DNA of 64,000 bases, taken from positions 310,001-374,000 of the forward strand of contig NZ_JHYD01000001.1 in NCBI RefSeq assembly GCF_000621505.1, read 5' to 3'. A program made the position numbers and the translations under genes. The DNA is from Ruminiclostridium cellobioparum DSM 1351 = ATCC 15832. Lineage in GTDB: Bacteria; Bacillota; Clostridia; Acetivibrionales; DSM-1351. The notes beneath the pieces were generated by a model. It was not told the DNA's origin, did no database searches, and saw nothing but the letters and a program-made list of their open reading frames with translations. Below are positions 54,492-63,569 of the stretch, piece by piece. The stretch's first letter is position 1. Each line of letters opens with the position of its first letter.

Positions 54492-54612
54492 CAGAGGTCA
54501 GCAGAACAGGTGAATCTTTCAGCTCTTTAAGAAGTTGGTCTATTGCCCTTGAGTTTTCGGCAATTTGTCTTTTCAGTTCATCTTCACTCAGATGCGAAAA
54601 TAGTTTTTCCAT
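54472..54612 (-). CDS. Small hypothetical protein, 46 aa
   Basis: On the minus strand ATG 54612 opens a 46-codon frame preceded by AAGGTGGTGA. The product is a charged single helix (HLSEDELKRQIAENSRAID, then LLKELKDSPVLL). I do not recognise it; it loosely recalls Spo0E-size regulators but lacks the SQELD motif. Confidence 0.55.
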   Translation of the reverse strand: MEKLFSHLSEDELKRQIAENSRAIDQLLKELKDSPVLLTSEGRDIL

Positions 54613-55159
54613 AAAATCACCACCTTTTAGTGTCATTTTACATTTTGAGTTTTAAGGAAGGATTTTATTAATGTTAAATCTTTATTAAAAGTTAATTCGA
54701 TAAGATGGTAACTATGGGAGATTTTGCTTCCATACCGTATTTTTAATAAATAAAAGTGCGGTATTTTTTTCTGTCCGGTTTTAAAAAGCACTGTTTATTT
54801 TACTTATTTATTATAGGGTATTTTCCCTAAATAAAACTGAATATTCAAAGGGACTAAAGGCAAGAGGGGGTAGACGGATACTATCTCCTTTTTGCCGCTT
54901 TACCGGAATTATGCTGGAGATTGGCCCATTGTGCGAATATATATTTAAGCTGCCTTTAATTGAAAAATGAGGATTTACGGAATAAAAATTTCAGGAAAGC
55001 ATACATTATGGAAAATAAACTGGTTAAGATGATCGGAAGACAGACGAAGGTATTGTTTAAAAATATACAGATTACCTTGGATGAAATAGAAAATGGCCGG
55101 CTTTTAAAGGTTTGTCGGAGCTGATTGATTCCGGGAACGAAATTTAAGTCACCTATTCG
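54613..55159 (+). other. Intergenic region with one small frame
   Basis: Mostly AT-rich spacer. A 38-codon frame at 55008-55124 (MENKLVKMIGRQTKVLFKNI onward) has AGGAAAG upstream. A one-base shift near 55108 would extend it through GLSELIDSGNEI to TAA at 55146, so it may be a small gene with a frameshift. No other gene is seen. Confidence 0.4.
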
Positions 55160-55199
55160 AAAACAACCTCTGCACGGTGAGGCAGAGGTTGTTTTTGTT
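55160..55199. terminator. Hairpin near 55.2 kb
   Basis: AAACAACCTCTGC pairs with GCAGAGGTTGTTT over a short loop, with T-run on the plus strand. Confidence 0.85.
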
Positions 55200-55250
55200 C
55201 AGGAGAGAGATTCAATTATTTTTAGTATCAGACAAGTATCATAGCAAGTA

Positions 55251-55691
55251 TTATAATAAGAAAGTAATAAATTTAATGGAAAAGAAATCAGCAGTCATTA
55301 CATCGTCACTTTCTATAAGTCTTAAATTGATATAGTTTGCCCCAACGCCAACTAATGTTCCGGTTCTGTCCAATAGAGTCCCGGTTCCTATCAGGAATTC
55401 CACCCTCACTCTTCTTCCTAATTGAGTACGTAAAAAACCATTTAAATATTCTGTACTGGTTAATGTCAACGGCTCTGGCTGCGTCAAGGGAGTAATGGGT
55501 GCAAAATCCTGCGGTCCTCCTGTGATGGCTTGTGTGGGCTGACCTTGAGGCAGCATTGGCTGTCCCTGGGGAAATGCCGGTTGACCTTGAGGTGTGGTCG
55601 GCTGACTTTGAGGTACCATCTGTGTAGTGCCATCCGGTCTTTCTTCATAGCAGCAGGGCAGAGTATAATATGGAATCGGTCGGTTTGTCAT
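55251..55691 (-). CDS. GerQ-like spore coat protein
   Basis: The 146-residue protein has a Tyr/Pro/Cys N-terminus, a Pro/Gln-rich repeat (three PQGQP units about residues 35-55), and a C-terminal domain (about 80-146) with TRTGTLVGVGANYINLRL that recalls the GerQ core. GerQ is needed for CwlJ activity and is cross-linked in the coat. The start ATG 55691 has AAAGGAAG ten bases upstream; ATG 55712 is possible. It lies just after cwlJ on the same strand, matching the functional pair. Confidence 0.75.
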   Translation of the reverse strand: MTNRPIPYYTLPCCYEERPDGTTQMVPQSQPTTPQGQPAFPQGQPMLPQGQPTQAITGGPQDFAPITPLTQPEPLTLTSTEYLNGFLRTQLGRRVRVEFLIGTGTLLDRTGTLVGVGANYINLRLIESDDVMTADFFSIKFITFLL

Positions 55692-55736
55692 AAAATTCGA
55701 ACTTCCTTTCATGATTAGAATTTATTATGGTCGGTA

Positions 55737-56180
55737 TTATGTCTGAGCGTATTTTTGAGTCGGGGTGTAAAAACAATGCTGGGCTATTCGTGTAAATATT
55801 ACACCGGTATTACCGGGCGGAAAAAATGAGCCGCAGGTTGGCCTGAAGGGATTATAGTACCACAGGCAATCCGCCACCGCTCCCAGTATACCTCCCGTCA
55901 GTGCCCAATCAGCTATATCATAATGAAGTTGCTGCGGATTCATGTTATATATATTCTGAGGATTATATTGACCGCCTACGACTTCCTTCACACATGTAAA
56001 CTGACCTGCCTGAAGGATTGCTGCCCGTACGTCGCCGTGAAGTTCCCTGAAAAACTGGCCATATGGTACTGTAGTTCTGTTCATGATTACCGACGCTACA
56101 GCCCTCATACCGTTATCACCTTCGCCTTCGGCTTCACATTGTATTATTCTGGCCATTAATTCCCTATTTGTGTATGGCAT
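55737..56180 (-). CDS. CwlJ/SleB-type cell wall hydrolase
   Basis: The 147-residue protein is one Hydrolase_2 domain: ELMARIIQCEAEGEGDNGMR (catalytic Glu16), AVASVIMNR, the GQFTCV segment, and a C-terminal AQHCFYTPT-like end. Like CwlJ, it lacks a signal peptide and binding domain, so it is probably made in the mother cell and acts on cortex peptidoglycan during germination. AAGGTGA precedes the ATG. The GerQ-like gene follows 45 bases downstream. Confidence 0.88.
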   Translation of the reverse strand: MPYTNRELMARIIQCEAEGEGDNGMRAVASVIMNRTTVPYGQFFRELHGDVRAAILQAGQFTCVKEVVGGQYNPQNIYNMNPQQLHYDIADWALTGGILGAVADCLWYYNPFRPTCGSFFPPGNTGVIFTRIAQHCFYTPTQKYAQT

Positions 56181-56418
56181 TCATTATCACCTTAAAGCAA
56201 ATATTTATCACTATTTATTCTAATAGCAGTATATTAAAGGGTATTTGATAATGTTACATAATTGAAGAATTATGTAAATTAGCCGGATTTTCGGACTTCT
56301 ATCAACCAATATACTTCGCAGAGGATATTTTCACATAAAAATACCCGGTACAAGAACCATGTATGATAATTGTTGAGAAAGCAGTCAAAACTTGTATATT
56401 CTTGATCTCCAATAAAAA

Positions 56419-57180
56419 TTAATCAATTTCTGAAATGAATTGACGTACTATACCACGTGTGAAATGGCTGGCTGTTTTTTCAATAAACAATGGAAAATTA
56501 ATGCTTGCATGCTCATCGGCCTTGTCGGATATTACTCTGAAAACAATATAATCAATTCCATGCTCGTAGCAGACCTGGGCTACCGCGGCTCCCTCCATTT
56601 CAATACACTTGAGGTCAGGTATATCCTCTGTCAGACTTCTGACTTTACTGCTGTCGGCAATGAATTGGTCGCCGCTTGCAACAGTGCCCACGACAACTTT
56701 TGGTGTTGTAATGCGGAACTCTGTCAGGGCTTCCTGTGACACATCTTCTGCCATATAATGTGATACATAATGCCTGGCGGATTTCGCCCCAAGAGCTGTA
56801 AGCCTGCTGTCGGCCTTGAATATGTCAACTCCCAGCAGAGGTATCTCGAACTTTTTACATCCCGGCAGCATGCTGGCGTCCATATCATGCTGTACAAGCC
56901 TGTCGGCAACTACTATATCGCCGATATTCAATGCTCTGTCTGCTCCGCCGGCAACTCCTGTGAATATGACCAGATCAACCTTAAACACCTCAATAAGACA
57001 AGTAACCGCAGATGCCGCAGCAACCTTGCCGCATTTTGAAAATACCAGGACTGCGTCCTTTCCGAAAAGTTTTCCTGTATAATAGTCTCTCATACCGATG
57101 GTTTTAGTTTCAGTGATCTCCATGCTTTTTGTGAGCAGCTTGATTTCCTGCTCCATAGCTCCAATTATACCAATTAACAT
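56419..57180 (-). CDS. mtnN: MTA/SAH nucleosidase
   Basis: The 253-residue enzyme splits S-adenosylhomocysteine or methylthioadenosine and releases adenine. It begins LIGIIGAMEQEIKLL, has TGVAGGAD, GTVASGDQFI, the EMEGAAVAQVC block (catalytic Glu) and VISDKADEHA (catalytic Asp). About 20 residues longer than the Escherichia coli enzyme. GGAG lies six bases before the ATG at 57180; 57192 is an alternative. Confidence 0.95.
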   Translation of the reverse strand: MLIGIIGAMEQEIKLLTKSMEITETKTIGMRDYYTGKLFGKDAVLVFSKCGKVAAASAVTCLIEVFKVDLVIFTGVAGGADRALNIGDIVVADRLVQHDMDASMLPGCKKFEIPLLGVDIFKADSRLTALGAKSARHYVSHYMAEDVSQEALTEFRITTPKVVVGTVASGDQFIADSSKVRSLTEDIPDLKCIEMEGAAVAQVCYEHGIDYIVFRVISDKADEHASINFPLFIEKTASHFTRGIVRQFISEID

Positions 57181-57203
57181 AGGTTTCTCCATTTCATAAA
57201 AAT

Positions 57204-57239
57204 AATAGGTCTGTGAAGCGTAGTGCCCACAGACCTATT
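57204..57239 (-). terminator. Terminator of the ferredoxin gene
   Basis: AATAGGTCTGTG (57204-57215) pairs perfectly with CACAGACCTATT (57228-57239); on the minus strand it is followed by TTTTTATG. Confidence 0.9.
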
Positions 57240-57276
57240 ATAATTGAAAAATTCCATATTTTAAAGAGGACTTGAA

Positions 57277-58065
57277 TCAGTTTTGTCTGATTTCCCCATC
57301 CGTTCCAATTATTACAATACTCCAGGGAATTATTTTACCCGATTCCATGAGTGCTGTCTTTACTGCATTTACTATGCCGCCGCAGCAGGGAACTTCCATT
57401 CTCAGGATCTTAACGCTGTTAATATTGTTATTGGAAAGAATGGCTGTAAGCTTTTCGGAATAATCCCCTTCATCAAGCTTGGGGCAGCCGATGAGAGTTA
57501 TCCTGTTCTTTATGAAGTCCTTGTGAATATTGGCATAGGCAAAGGCTGTGCAATCGGCTGCAATCAGCAGATCGCAGTTGTCAAAGTACGGTGCATTCAC
57601 AGGAACCAGCTTTATCTGGCAAGGCCACTGCATAAGTTCGGAAGTGAGAGGCTGGGCCGAAACAGGAGCAGACACATTGCTTTCTGCTGATCTCTTTATT
57701 GCCATTGCCCTTGAACCGGGACAGCCGCCGTGCATTGGAGGGTGTGCATGCGGTACATGTGTTGCATGTGGTGCATGTGGTGCATGTGGTGCGTGTGCTC
57801 CATGAGATATATGCGCTGCAGCGGCTCTTTTCTCCATGTTCTCTTTAACAAGTTCTTCATCGTAGGCATCGGCCTCGCGTTCTTCAATTGTGATTGCATT
57901 TGTAGGACACTCTGGCAGGCAATTTCCCAGTCCGTCGCAGTAACTGTCGGATATCAGCCTGGCTTTGCCGTTTTCTATAACAAGTGCCCCCTCGTGGCAG
58001 GCATTTACACAAAGGCCGCAGCCGTTACATTTTTCCTCATCAATCCTTATAATATTTCTTTTCAT
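57277..58065 (-). CDS. 4Fe-4S ferredoxin-type protein with His-rich linker
   Basis: The 262-residue protein has an N-terminal 2x[4Fe-4S]-like domain: CNGCGLCVNAC (C13, C16, C19, C23) and a second set C43-x5-C49-x3-C53 missing one Cys. A linker (about 85-112) holds ten His in HAPHAPH-type repeats, likely to bind Ni, Zn or Co. The C-domain has CDLLIAADC, LIGCPKLD and EVPCCGGI, suggesting another metal or Fe-S site. It is divergent from a Crp/Fnr gene. Likely a redox protein; the partner is unknown. Confidence 0.85.
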   Translation of the reverse strand: MKRNIIRIDEEKCNGCGLCVNACHEGALVIENGKARLISDSYCDGLGNCLPECPTNAITIEEREADAYDEELVKENMEKRAAAAHISHGAHAPHAPHAPHATHVPHAHPPMHGGCPGSRAMAIKRSAESNVSAPVSAQPLTSELMQWPCQIKLVPVNAPYFDNCDLLIAADCTAFAYANIHKDFIKNRITLIGCPKLDEGDYSEKLTAILSNNNINSVKILRMEVPCCGGIVNAVKTALMESGKIIPWSIVIIGTDGEIRQN

Positions 58066-58256
58066 AATATCCTCCTCTTGAGCTTGTGCTCCCTTAAAAT
58101 TTATAGTTGGGTAATTGTATACTTATTAACATTTATGACTTACATTTGTGATTTATATATTTGGTATTGTTTTTTAGCTTATGGGATGATTATAAGGTAT
58201 AATTGTATATAAATCGGTATCCTGAGATACAAAAAATAAATTTGGAGGAAAACGAG

Positions 58257-58958
58257 TTGAGTAAATATGAGATTCTTGCCAGGACCTTGTTAAAATGTGA
58301 ACTGTTTGAGGGTTTTAACCATTTTCAGCTCAATACCATGTTGGAATGCTTCAGTCCAAAGCTGCATTCTTATAACAAGGGTGATTTTATTGTTATGGCG
58401 GGCAGCAGGTACCACGGTCTGGGAATCATGGTAGAAGGGAGTGCCGTCATTACAAAGGAAAACGCTGCAGGCAGCAGGGTTATGCTGGGTGTGGTCACAG
58501 CCGGAGAACTTTTCGGTGAAGTAATTGCATTTTCGGGAAAAGAGCAGTGGCCGGCGAATGTGCAGGCTCAAACCGACTGCGTGACAATATTTCTTGAAAA
58601 TAATGCAATTATAAATCAGTGCAGTGAGGCCTGCAGCTTTCACTCACAGCTGATAAAAAATCTGCTCAAGACAGTGTCAAACAGGGCAATCATGCTCAAC
58701 AGAAGGGTGGAGTACCTGTCCATGAAAAGCATCAACTCAAAAATAGCCTGCCTGCTGCTGGAGCATATGGAGAAGTCGGGCAGCCACACCTTCAGATTGC
58801 CCATGAACAGAAATGAAATGGCAGATTTTTTGAATATATCGAGGCCCTCCATGTCTAGAGAGATGGGAGTAATGCGGGATAGGGGGATAATTGAATTTCA
58901 GAAGGAGGCAATACGGATTTTAAAGCCGGATAAACTAAAGGATATGATCAATGAATAA
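58257..58958 (+). CDS. Crp/Fnr-family regulator
   Basis: The 233-residue protein has a cNMP-binding-fold N-domain (GLGIMVEGSAVITKE; GELFGEVIAFSG) and a winged HTH (LPMNRNEMADFLNISRPSMSRE) with recognition helix near SRPSMSREM. It lacks the canonical Fnr N-terminal Cys cluster, though C22, C39 and C-rich stretches near residue 120 (QCSEACS) may sense redox. Such regulators often control hcp or ferredoxin genes; here it is divergent from the His-rich ferredoxin gene. TTG 58257 with GGAGG eight bases upstream is the start. Confidence 0.87.
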   Translation: MSKYEILARTLLKCELFEGFNHFQLNTMLECFSPKLHSYNKGDFIVMAGSRYHGLGIMVEGSAVITKENAAGSRVMLGVVTAGELFGEVIAFSGKEQWPANVQAQTDCVTIFLENNAIINQCSEACSFHSQLIKNLLKTVSNRAIMLNRRVEYLSMKSINSKIACLLLEHMEKSGSHTFRLPMNRNEMADFLNISRPSMSREMGVMRDRGIIEFQKEAIRILKPDKLKDMINE

Positions 58959-59019
58959 TTTAAAGTAATGAATAGATTTATATAACGAGTGAATCCATAT
59001 AACGAGTAAATTCAAGTAA

Positions 59020-59067
59020 TTGACTTCTTCATATTAATATGATATCATTTAGATATCATATTAATAT
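59020..59067 (+). promoter_or_regulatory. SPFH promoter overlapped by a 37-bp palindrome
   Basis: TTGACT (59020-59025) and TATCAT (59043-59048) have a 17-base spacer. ATATTAATATGATATC (59031-59046) and GATATCATATTAATAT (59052-59067) are a perfect 16-bp inverted repeat across a 5-base centre that covers the -10 region. It is probably an operator, plausibly for the RHH protein encoded downstream. Confidence 0.75.
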
Positions 59068-59090
59068 TGTTCTTATATGGAGGGATCGAT

Positions 59091-59960
59091 ATGAAAGAAA
59101 TAATTGGAAAGACCAGATCGGGAGGATTTATTCTATTATTATCATTTTTGATTTTGATACTTAGCGTTGTCATTTTTGTAGAGGCTATAATAATAGGACC
59201 TGAGTTTTTGGCAGCATTAGGTATCTTGCTGTTTATTGTATTTATTTTCATGCTGCCGGGCTTCTTTACCATACAGCCCAATGAAGCAATGGTACTGATT
59301 CTGTTCGGTAAATATTCCGGCACCATAAAGAAAGCCGGATGGCATTGGGCAAATCCGTTTTATACAAAGAGAAAGATCTCACTGAGATCCAGAAATATCA
59401 ACGGAGATAAAATAAAAGTCAATGATGAAATGGGCAATCCCATCGAAATCGCTGCTGTTATAGTGTGGAGGGTGGAAAATACCGCTGAAGCCGTTTTTGA
59501 TGTAGATAACTATGTTGATTACGTAAATGTACAGAGTGAATCGGCCTTGAGACATCTGGCAGGCATGTATCCATACGATAATACCGAGGACAGTCATACA
59601 ATATCGTTAAGAGGAAGCGCGGATGAGGTTGCGGAAGCTCTGAAAAACGAGCTGCAGCAGCGTTTGGGAAAAGCAGGTGTGGTAGTTGAGGAAGCAAGAC
59701 TTTCACATTTGGCATATGCACCGGAAATTGCAGCAGCCATGCTCCAGAGGCAGCAGGCGGCGGCAATCATAGCAGCAAGACAAAAGATAGTTGAAGGTGC
59801 GGTCGGTATGGTTCAGATGGCATTAAATAAGCTCAGTGAAAATGAGATTGTGGAACTGGATGAAGAAAGAAAAGCTGCCATGGTCAGTAATCTGCTTGTA
59901 GTACTTTGCGGCGAAAAGAATACGCAGCCGGTCATTAATACCGGAACTTTGCACAACTAA
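59091..59960 (+). CDS. SPFH/Band 7 domain protein
   Basis: The 289-residue protein has two N-terminal membrane helices (about 12-35 and 42-62), then an SPFH domain (about 65-235): [27 protein letters not shown], the [17 protein letters not shown] block and helices ending [15 protein letters not shown]. Members form membrane-bound rings and shape lipid domains. GGAGGG lies before the ATG at 59091. The RHH gene follows 18 bases downstream, a pairing seen in other bacteria. Confidence 0.92.
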   Translation: MKEIIGKTRSGGFILLLSFLILILSVVIFVEAIIIGPEFLAALGILLFIVFIFMLPGFFTIQPNEAMVLILFGKYSGTIKKAGWHWANPFYTKRKISLRSRNINGDKIKVNDEMGNPIEIAAVIVWRVENTAEAVFDVDNYVDYVNVQSESALRHLAGMYPYDNTEDSHTISLRGSADEVAEALKNELQQRLGKAGVVVEEARLSHLAYAPEIAAAMLQRQQAAAIIAARQKIVEGAVGMVQMALNKLSENEIVELDEERKAAMVSNLLVVLCGEKNTQPVINTGTLHN

Positions 59961-59978
59961 TATAAAGGCGCTGATATT

Positions 59979-60176
59979 ATGGCAGAAAAAAAATCAATAC
60001 TATTGAGGCTGAGCCCTAAAATGTGGGAAGAAATATCAAAATGGGCCGATGATGAATTCAGATCGGTAAACGGTCAGATAGAATATCTTATAAGTGAAGC
60101 ACTCCGCAAGCGGAACAAAAAACTGCCCGGTGAAGAGACTGATGAGAGCAGCCCGGACGGGAATACTGATAGTTAG
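59979..60176 (+). CDS. Arc-like ribbon-helix-helix protein
   Basis: The 65-residue protein has an RHH pattern: a beta strand KKSILLRLSPKMWEEISKW, a helix with WADDEF, and the second helix GQIEYLISEALRKRNKK, then an acidic tail. It should bind DNA as a dimer. Co-transcribed with the SPFH gene; likely it represses this operon through the palindrome at 59031. Alternatively it is a membrane-complex accessory protein. Confidence 0.82.
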   Translation: MAEKKSILLRLSPKMWEEISKWADDEFRSVNGQIEYLISEALRKRNKKLPGEETDESSPDGNTDS

Positions 60177-60224
60177 CTTTAATACTGAGTTTTAGAAAGG
60201 TATAAGTTCTATATAACTATATCG

Positions 60225-60266
60225 AAAAAAGCAACCTGCAGCTTCGATGCTGCAGGTTGCTTTTTT
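60225..60266. terminator. Bidirectional terminator, RHH/MCP
   Basis: AAAAAAGCAACCTGCAGC and GCTGCAGGTTGCTTTTTT form a perfect 18-bp stem over TTCGAT. Confidence 0.95.
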
Positions 60267-60298
60267 ATAATTTTGTAATCTTAAAGTCGGTTCATGAT

Positions 60299-61555
60299 TT
60301 ATCTTAACTTGTATTTCTTCAATTTCAGATCGAGCTGTTTAACCAGCTGATTAAGGCTTTCCGACGCAATCTTCATATCGTCAAGAGTCTTGAGCTGATT
60401 TTCAGTGGTTGCAGCAACTTCTTCGCTGGAGGCTGCAGTTTGCTGGGAAACAGAGGAGATGTTTTCAATTGCACTGATAACTTCACCCTTATCTTCCTGC
60501 ATTTTAATAACAGCCTTATTTACATCATTTATCTTGGCAACTATGTAATCAATGGCATTTGCTATGTCTGAGAAGGAACTGTTTGTCCTGTCAACTGCAA
60601 GGTTCTGTTCCTGAGATACTTTTTTCATTATTTCCATTGAGGAGATGGCTAAAGCAGACTCTTCCTGAATACTCTGCATCATATTATTGATTTCTTCAGT
60701 GGACTTTCTGCTCTGATCGGCCAGCTTGCGGACTTCGTCGGCAACAACTGCGAAACCTTTTCCGGCTTCACCGGCTCTTGCTGCTTCAATTGCTGCATTG
60801 AGTGCCAGCAGGTTTGTCTGTTCTGCAATGTTTTCAATAGATTCAACAAATAAACCTATATCTTTTGTTGTATTGGTAAGATTTTCAACAACGGCGAAAA
60901 TCTTTTCAGAGGTTTCGTAGGTTTCTTTGGATTTGTCTCTCAAGGTGGTTACCGCCTTAAGACCCACAGTGTTAAGATCAATTATCTTGTTTGTCTCATT
61001 TGTGATACCACTGTAGCTTTCATATACGAAATTTATCTGATCTGAAAGCTTGTCTACTACCTGAACACCCATCTGCGCTTCTTCAGCCTGTGAAGATGCA
61101 CCCTTAGCTATTTCATCAATAGTCTTTGCAATCTCTTCAATTGCATTGGAAGCATTTTCGGAAGTCGAGGTCACTTTTCTGGAAGCCTGCGAGATGGAAA
61201 GTGAGAGATTAAAGAAGCTTTCTATCAGTGAACGCACATCACTGATAACCAGGTTGACGATAGAGGCCATATGACCCATTATTCCATAAGCCTTTGGTTC
61301 GATCATGTGTGAAAAATCGCCTGACTTAAAACCATCCAAATCTTTAGAGAACTGCGTGATAGTTTTTTTGTACTGAAGCCCTGTAAGAATTATAAAAACA
61401 ACACAGCTCGCCAAACTTGCAAACAGCGTGTAAAAGGCAAACTGTACTTTACCGCTTATAATACCTCCAATGATACATAAAACAACACTGATTACAGCAC
61501 CAATAACATAAAGATTACTGGGCTTTTTACCATTTGTCTCTTCTGTTTTTTTCAT
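60299..61555 (-). CDS. Methyl-accepting chemotaxis protein
   Basis: The 418-residue protein has two close N-terminal membrane helices (about 14-34 and 38-60) with almost no outside loop, then a HAMP-like linker and a long signalling coil with the conserved tip ([19 protein letters not shown] region, about residues 245-275). It lacks a periplasmic sensor, so it may sense internal or membrane state. GGGGGGAG precedes the ATG. Its strand is opposite to the Re-citrate synthase, leaving a long control region. Confidence 0.92.
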   Translation of the reverse strand: MKKTEETNGKKPSNLYVIGAVISVVLCIIGGIISGKVQFAFYTLFASLASCVVFIILTGLQYKKTITQFSKDLDGFKSGDFSHMIEPKAYGIMGHMASIVNLVISDVRSLIESFFNLSLSISQASRKVTSTSENASNAIEEIAKTIDEIAKGASSQAEEAQMGVQVVDKLSDQINFVYESYSGITNETNKIIDLNTVGLKAVTTLRDKSKETYETSEKIFAVVENLTNTTKDIGLFVESIENIAEQTNLLALNAAIEAARAGEAGKGFAVVADEVRKLADQSRKSTEEINNMMQSIQEESALAISSMEIMKKVSQEQNLAVDRTNSSFSDIANAIDYIVAKINDVNKAVIKMQEDKGEVISAIENISSVSQQTAASSEEVAATTENQLKTLDDMKIASESLNQLVKQLDLKLKKYKLR

Positions 61556-61788
61556 AATACTCCCCCCGAAAAATAGAAATGTTGAAAATGAAAACCGTGC
61601 AATCTATTTCATTCCTCAAATATAATAACATTATACATTGGAATATACTACTATTCTACAGATATTCTACAAAAAGAAATAAAATCCTTCTTTATTTACC
61701 ATAGTTAGGCAGTTATTTTTAATGAAAAAGCACTGAAATCTAAAATCAATTATGAAAAAATTGGAGTAATTTGAGGATTTATAAATTA
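61556..61788. other. Spacer between divergent MCP and citrate synthase genes
   Basis: No gene is seen. It is AT-rich and should hold the MCP promoter on the minus strand; no confident hexamer pair was picked. Confidence 0.4.
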
Positions 61789-61825
61789 TTGACACGGTGT
61801 GTATAATTGTATACAATTATACACA
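61789..61825 (+). promoter_or_regulatory. Promoter with 28-bp perfect palindrome (GntR/FadR-like)
   Basis: TTGACA (61789-61794) and TACAAT (61812-61817) have a 17-base spacer. TGTGTATAATTGTA (61798-61811) and TACAATTATACACA (61812-61825) are perfectly complementary with no spacer, covering the -10. The core TTGTATACAA fits the FadR-subfamily GntR consensus. It should be a repressor site for the citrate synthase transcript. Confidence 0.78.
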
Positions 61826-61934
61826 TATACATAAATACGATTCTAAAGAGGTTCTGAAGCTAATCAGAACCTATCTTTATAAATTTTTATTCAGCATTTG
61901 TGTGGCTGCGCAGCAGCAGAATGGAGAGGTCAAT

Positions 61935-63314
61935 ATGATAGAATTTAACAGGAAATCCAACACCCTGGAGCAAACACAGTACAGGTATGCGTTGCAGGAC
62001 ATTGCCGAACCCAATCTCTACAGAGAGATATATAATTATGACGAGGTGCCCAAATGTGCTTTTAACCACCGCCGGGTACCGATGAACCCGGCAGACGAAA
62101 TATGGATAACGGATACCACCTTCAGGGATGGACAACAATCAAGAGCTCCATATACGGCGGAACAGATAGTAACTTTATATGACTATTTACATAAGCTGGG
62201 CGGCCCGAAAGGTATCATCCGTCAGACCGAATTCTTCCTTTACAGCGACAAGGACAAGGAAGCGGTATATAAATGTTTGGAGAGAGGCTATCAATTCCCT
62301 GAGGTAACAAGCTGGATACGTGCGTCCAAGAGTGATTTCCAGCTTGCCAAACAGATGGGCATGAAGGAAACCGGCTTCCTGGTAAGCTGCTCCGATTATC
62401 ATATATTCAACAAGCTCAAAATGACAAGGAAGCAGGCCCTGGACAGCTATCTCAGTGTAATTAAGGAAGCTATCAGTGTGGGTATCAAACCGAGATGCCA
62501 CCTGGAGGACATTACAAGGGCAGATTTTTACGGTTTTGTGGTTCCCTTTGCACTTGAACTCAGAAAGCTTATGGATGAAAGCGGAGTGCCAATAAAGCTG
62601 AGAGCCTGTGATACCATGGGTTATGGCGTCTCCTATCCGGGTGCGGCGCTTCCGAGAAGTGTGGGAGGAATAATTTACGGTTTGAGACATCACGCCGGCT
62701 TCCCCAGCGAATTGATCGAATGGCACGGACATAACGATTTTTACAAGGCTGTCTGTAACTCAGCCACTGCATGGATGTACGGCTGTTCCTCGGTAAACTG
62801 TTCACTTTTGGGAATAGGGGAACGTACCGGAAATACACCTCTTGAAGCTATGGTGTTTGAATATGCGTCGCTCAGGGGAACCACCGACGGCATGGATACT
62901 ACGGTTATTACCGAAATAGCAGAGTACTATGAAAAGGAACTTGACTATGAGATCCCGCCAAGGACACCGTTTGTCGGCAGGCACTTCAATGTGACACAGG
63001 CCGGAATACATGCAGACGGACTCTTAAAGGATGAAGAAATATACAATATATTCAATACAGGCAAGCTGCTGAACAGACCTATAGGGGTGGCCATAACACA
63101 GACCTCCGGCCTGGCTGGGATTGCATTGTGGATCAACAACTATTTCCGCCTTTCAGGGGACAGCCTTATAGATAAAAAAGATGACAGGGTAGCTGTAGTA
63201 AAGGAATGGATCGACGCACAGTACAAGAGCGGAAGAAATACCTCCATCAGTGACAAGGAAATGCTGAAGTGTATAAGGGAACTGGCTCCTGACTTGCTTC
63301 CGGAAGGCAGATAG
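61935..63314 (+). CDS. Re-citrate synthase (homocitrate synthase-like)
   Basis: The 459-residue DRE-TIM metallolyase begins MIEFNRKSNTLEQTQYRYAL and has the metal-binding TTFRDGQQSR block, EVTSWIRAS, HLEDITRADFYGF, and WHGHNDFYKAV (metal His). Clostridia that lack Si-citrate synthase use such a protein to make citrate from oxaloacetate and acetyl-CoA with Re-face chemistry. The neighbour, aconitase, supports that over homocitrate or isopropylmalate synthesis. GGAGAGG lies before the ATG; an upstream extension has no site. Confidence 0.85.
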   Translation: MIEFNRKSNTLEQTQYRYALQDIAEPNLYREIYNYDEVPKCAFNHRRVPMNPADEIWITDTTFRDGQQSRAPYTAEQIVTLYDYLHKLGGPKGIIRQTEFFLYSDKDKEAVYKCLERGYQFPEVTSWIRASKSDFQLAKQMGMKETGFLVSCSDYHIFNKLKMTRKQALDSYLSVIKEAISVGIKPRCHLEDITRADFYGFVVPFALELRKLMDESGVPIKLRACDTMGYGVSYPGAALPRSVGGIIYGLRHHAGFPSELIEWHGHNDFYKAVCNSATAWMYGCSSVNCSLLGIGERTGNTPLEAMVFEYASLRGTTDGMDTTVITEIAEYYEKELDYEIPPRTPFVGRHFNVTQAGIHADGLLKDEEIYNIFNTGKLLNRPIGVAITQTSGLAGIALWINNYFRLSGDSLIDKKDDRVAVVKEWIDAQYKSGRNTSISDKEMLKCIRELAPDLLPEGR

Positions 63315-63569
63315 TGTCTGTTTGTCTGTTGACTTTTATTTCAGCTCGACCGGCGTATATTAGTAGACTTAGTAAACTTAATAGAATTAATATAATTGAT
63401 ACTTCTATTATAAGTGAAAAAGGTATGGCTTTTATATTGAAAAATAGTTATTAAATAGATATTATTATATAGGTTTTATATTATTTTATTAATTATTTAT
63501 TATATGAAACCGGTCAAATTGATATCATTGATTATGAATATGTATATTTTTTAAGGGGGCTTTATAAAA
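63315..63569 (+). other. AT-rich gap before aconitase
   Basis: It is strongly AT-rich with TTAATTATTTATTATATG-like runs and no gene; a GGGGGC ribosome site at its end belongs to aconitase. A promoter may be present but was not fixed. Confidence 0.4.

Noticed and set aside
54472-54612. Spo0E-family phosphatase
   Set aside because: Length is close, but the SQELD signature is missing.
57752-57792. CRISPR-like short tandem repeats
   Set aside because: The 9-base units are contiguous, without spacers, and code HAP repeats.
57730-58212. Met/Cys/Trp-repeat frame antisense to the His-rich linker
   Set aside because: It is the complement of the HAPHAPH repeat; no ribosome site, and the opposite gene is better supported.
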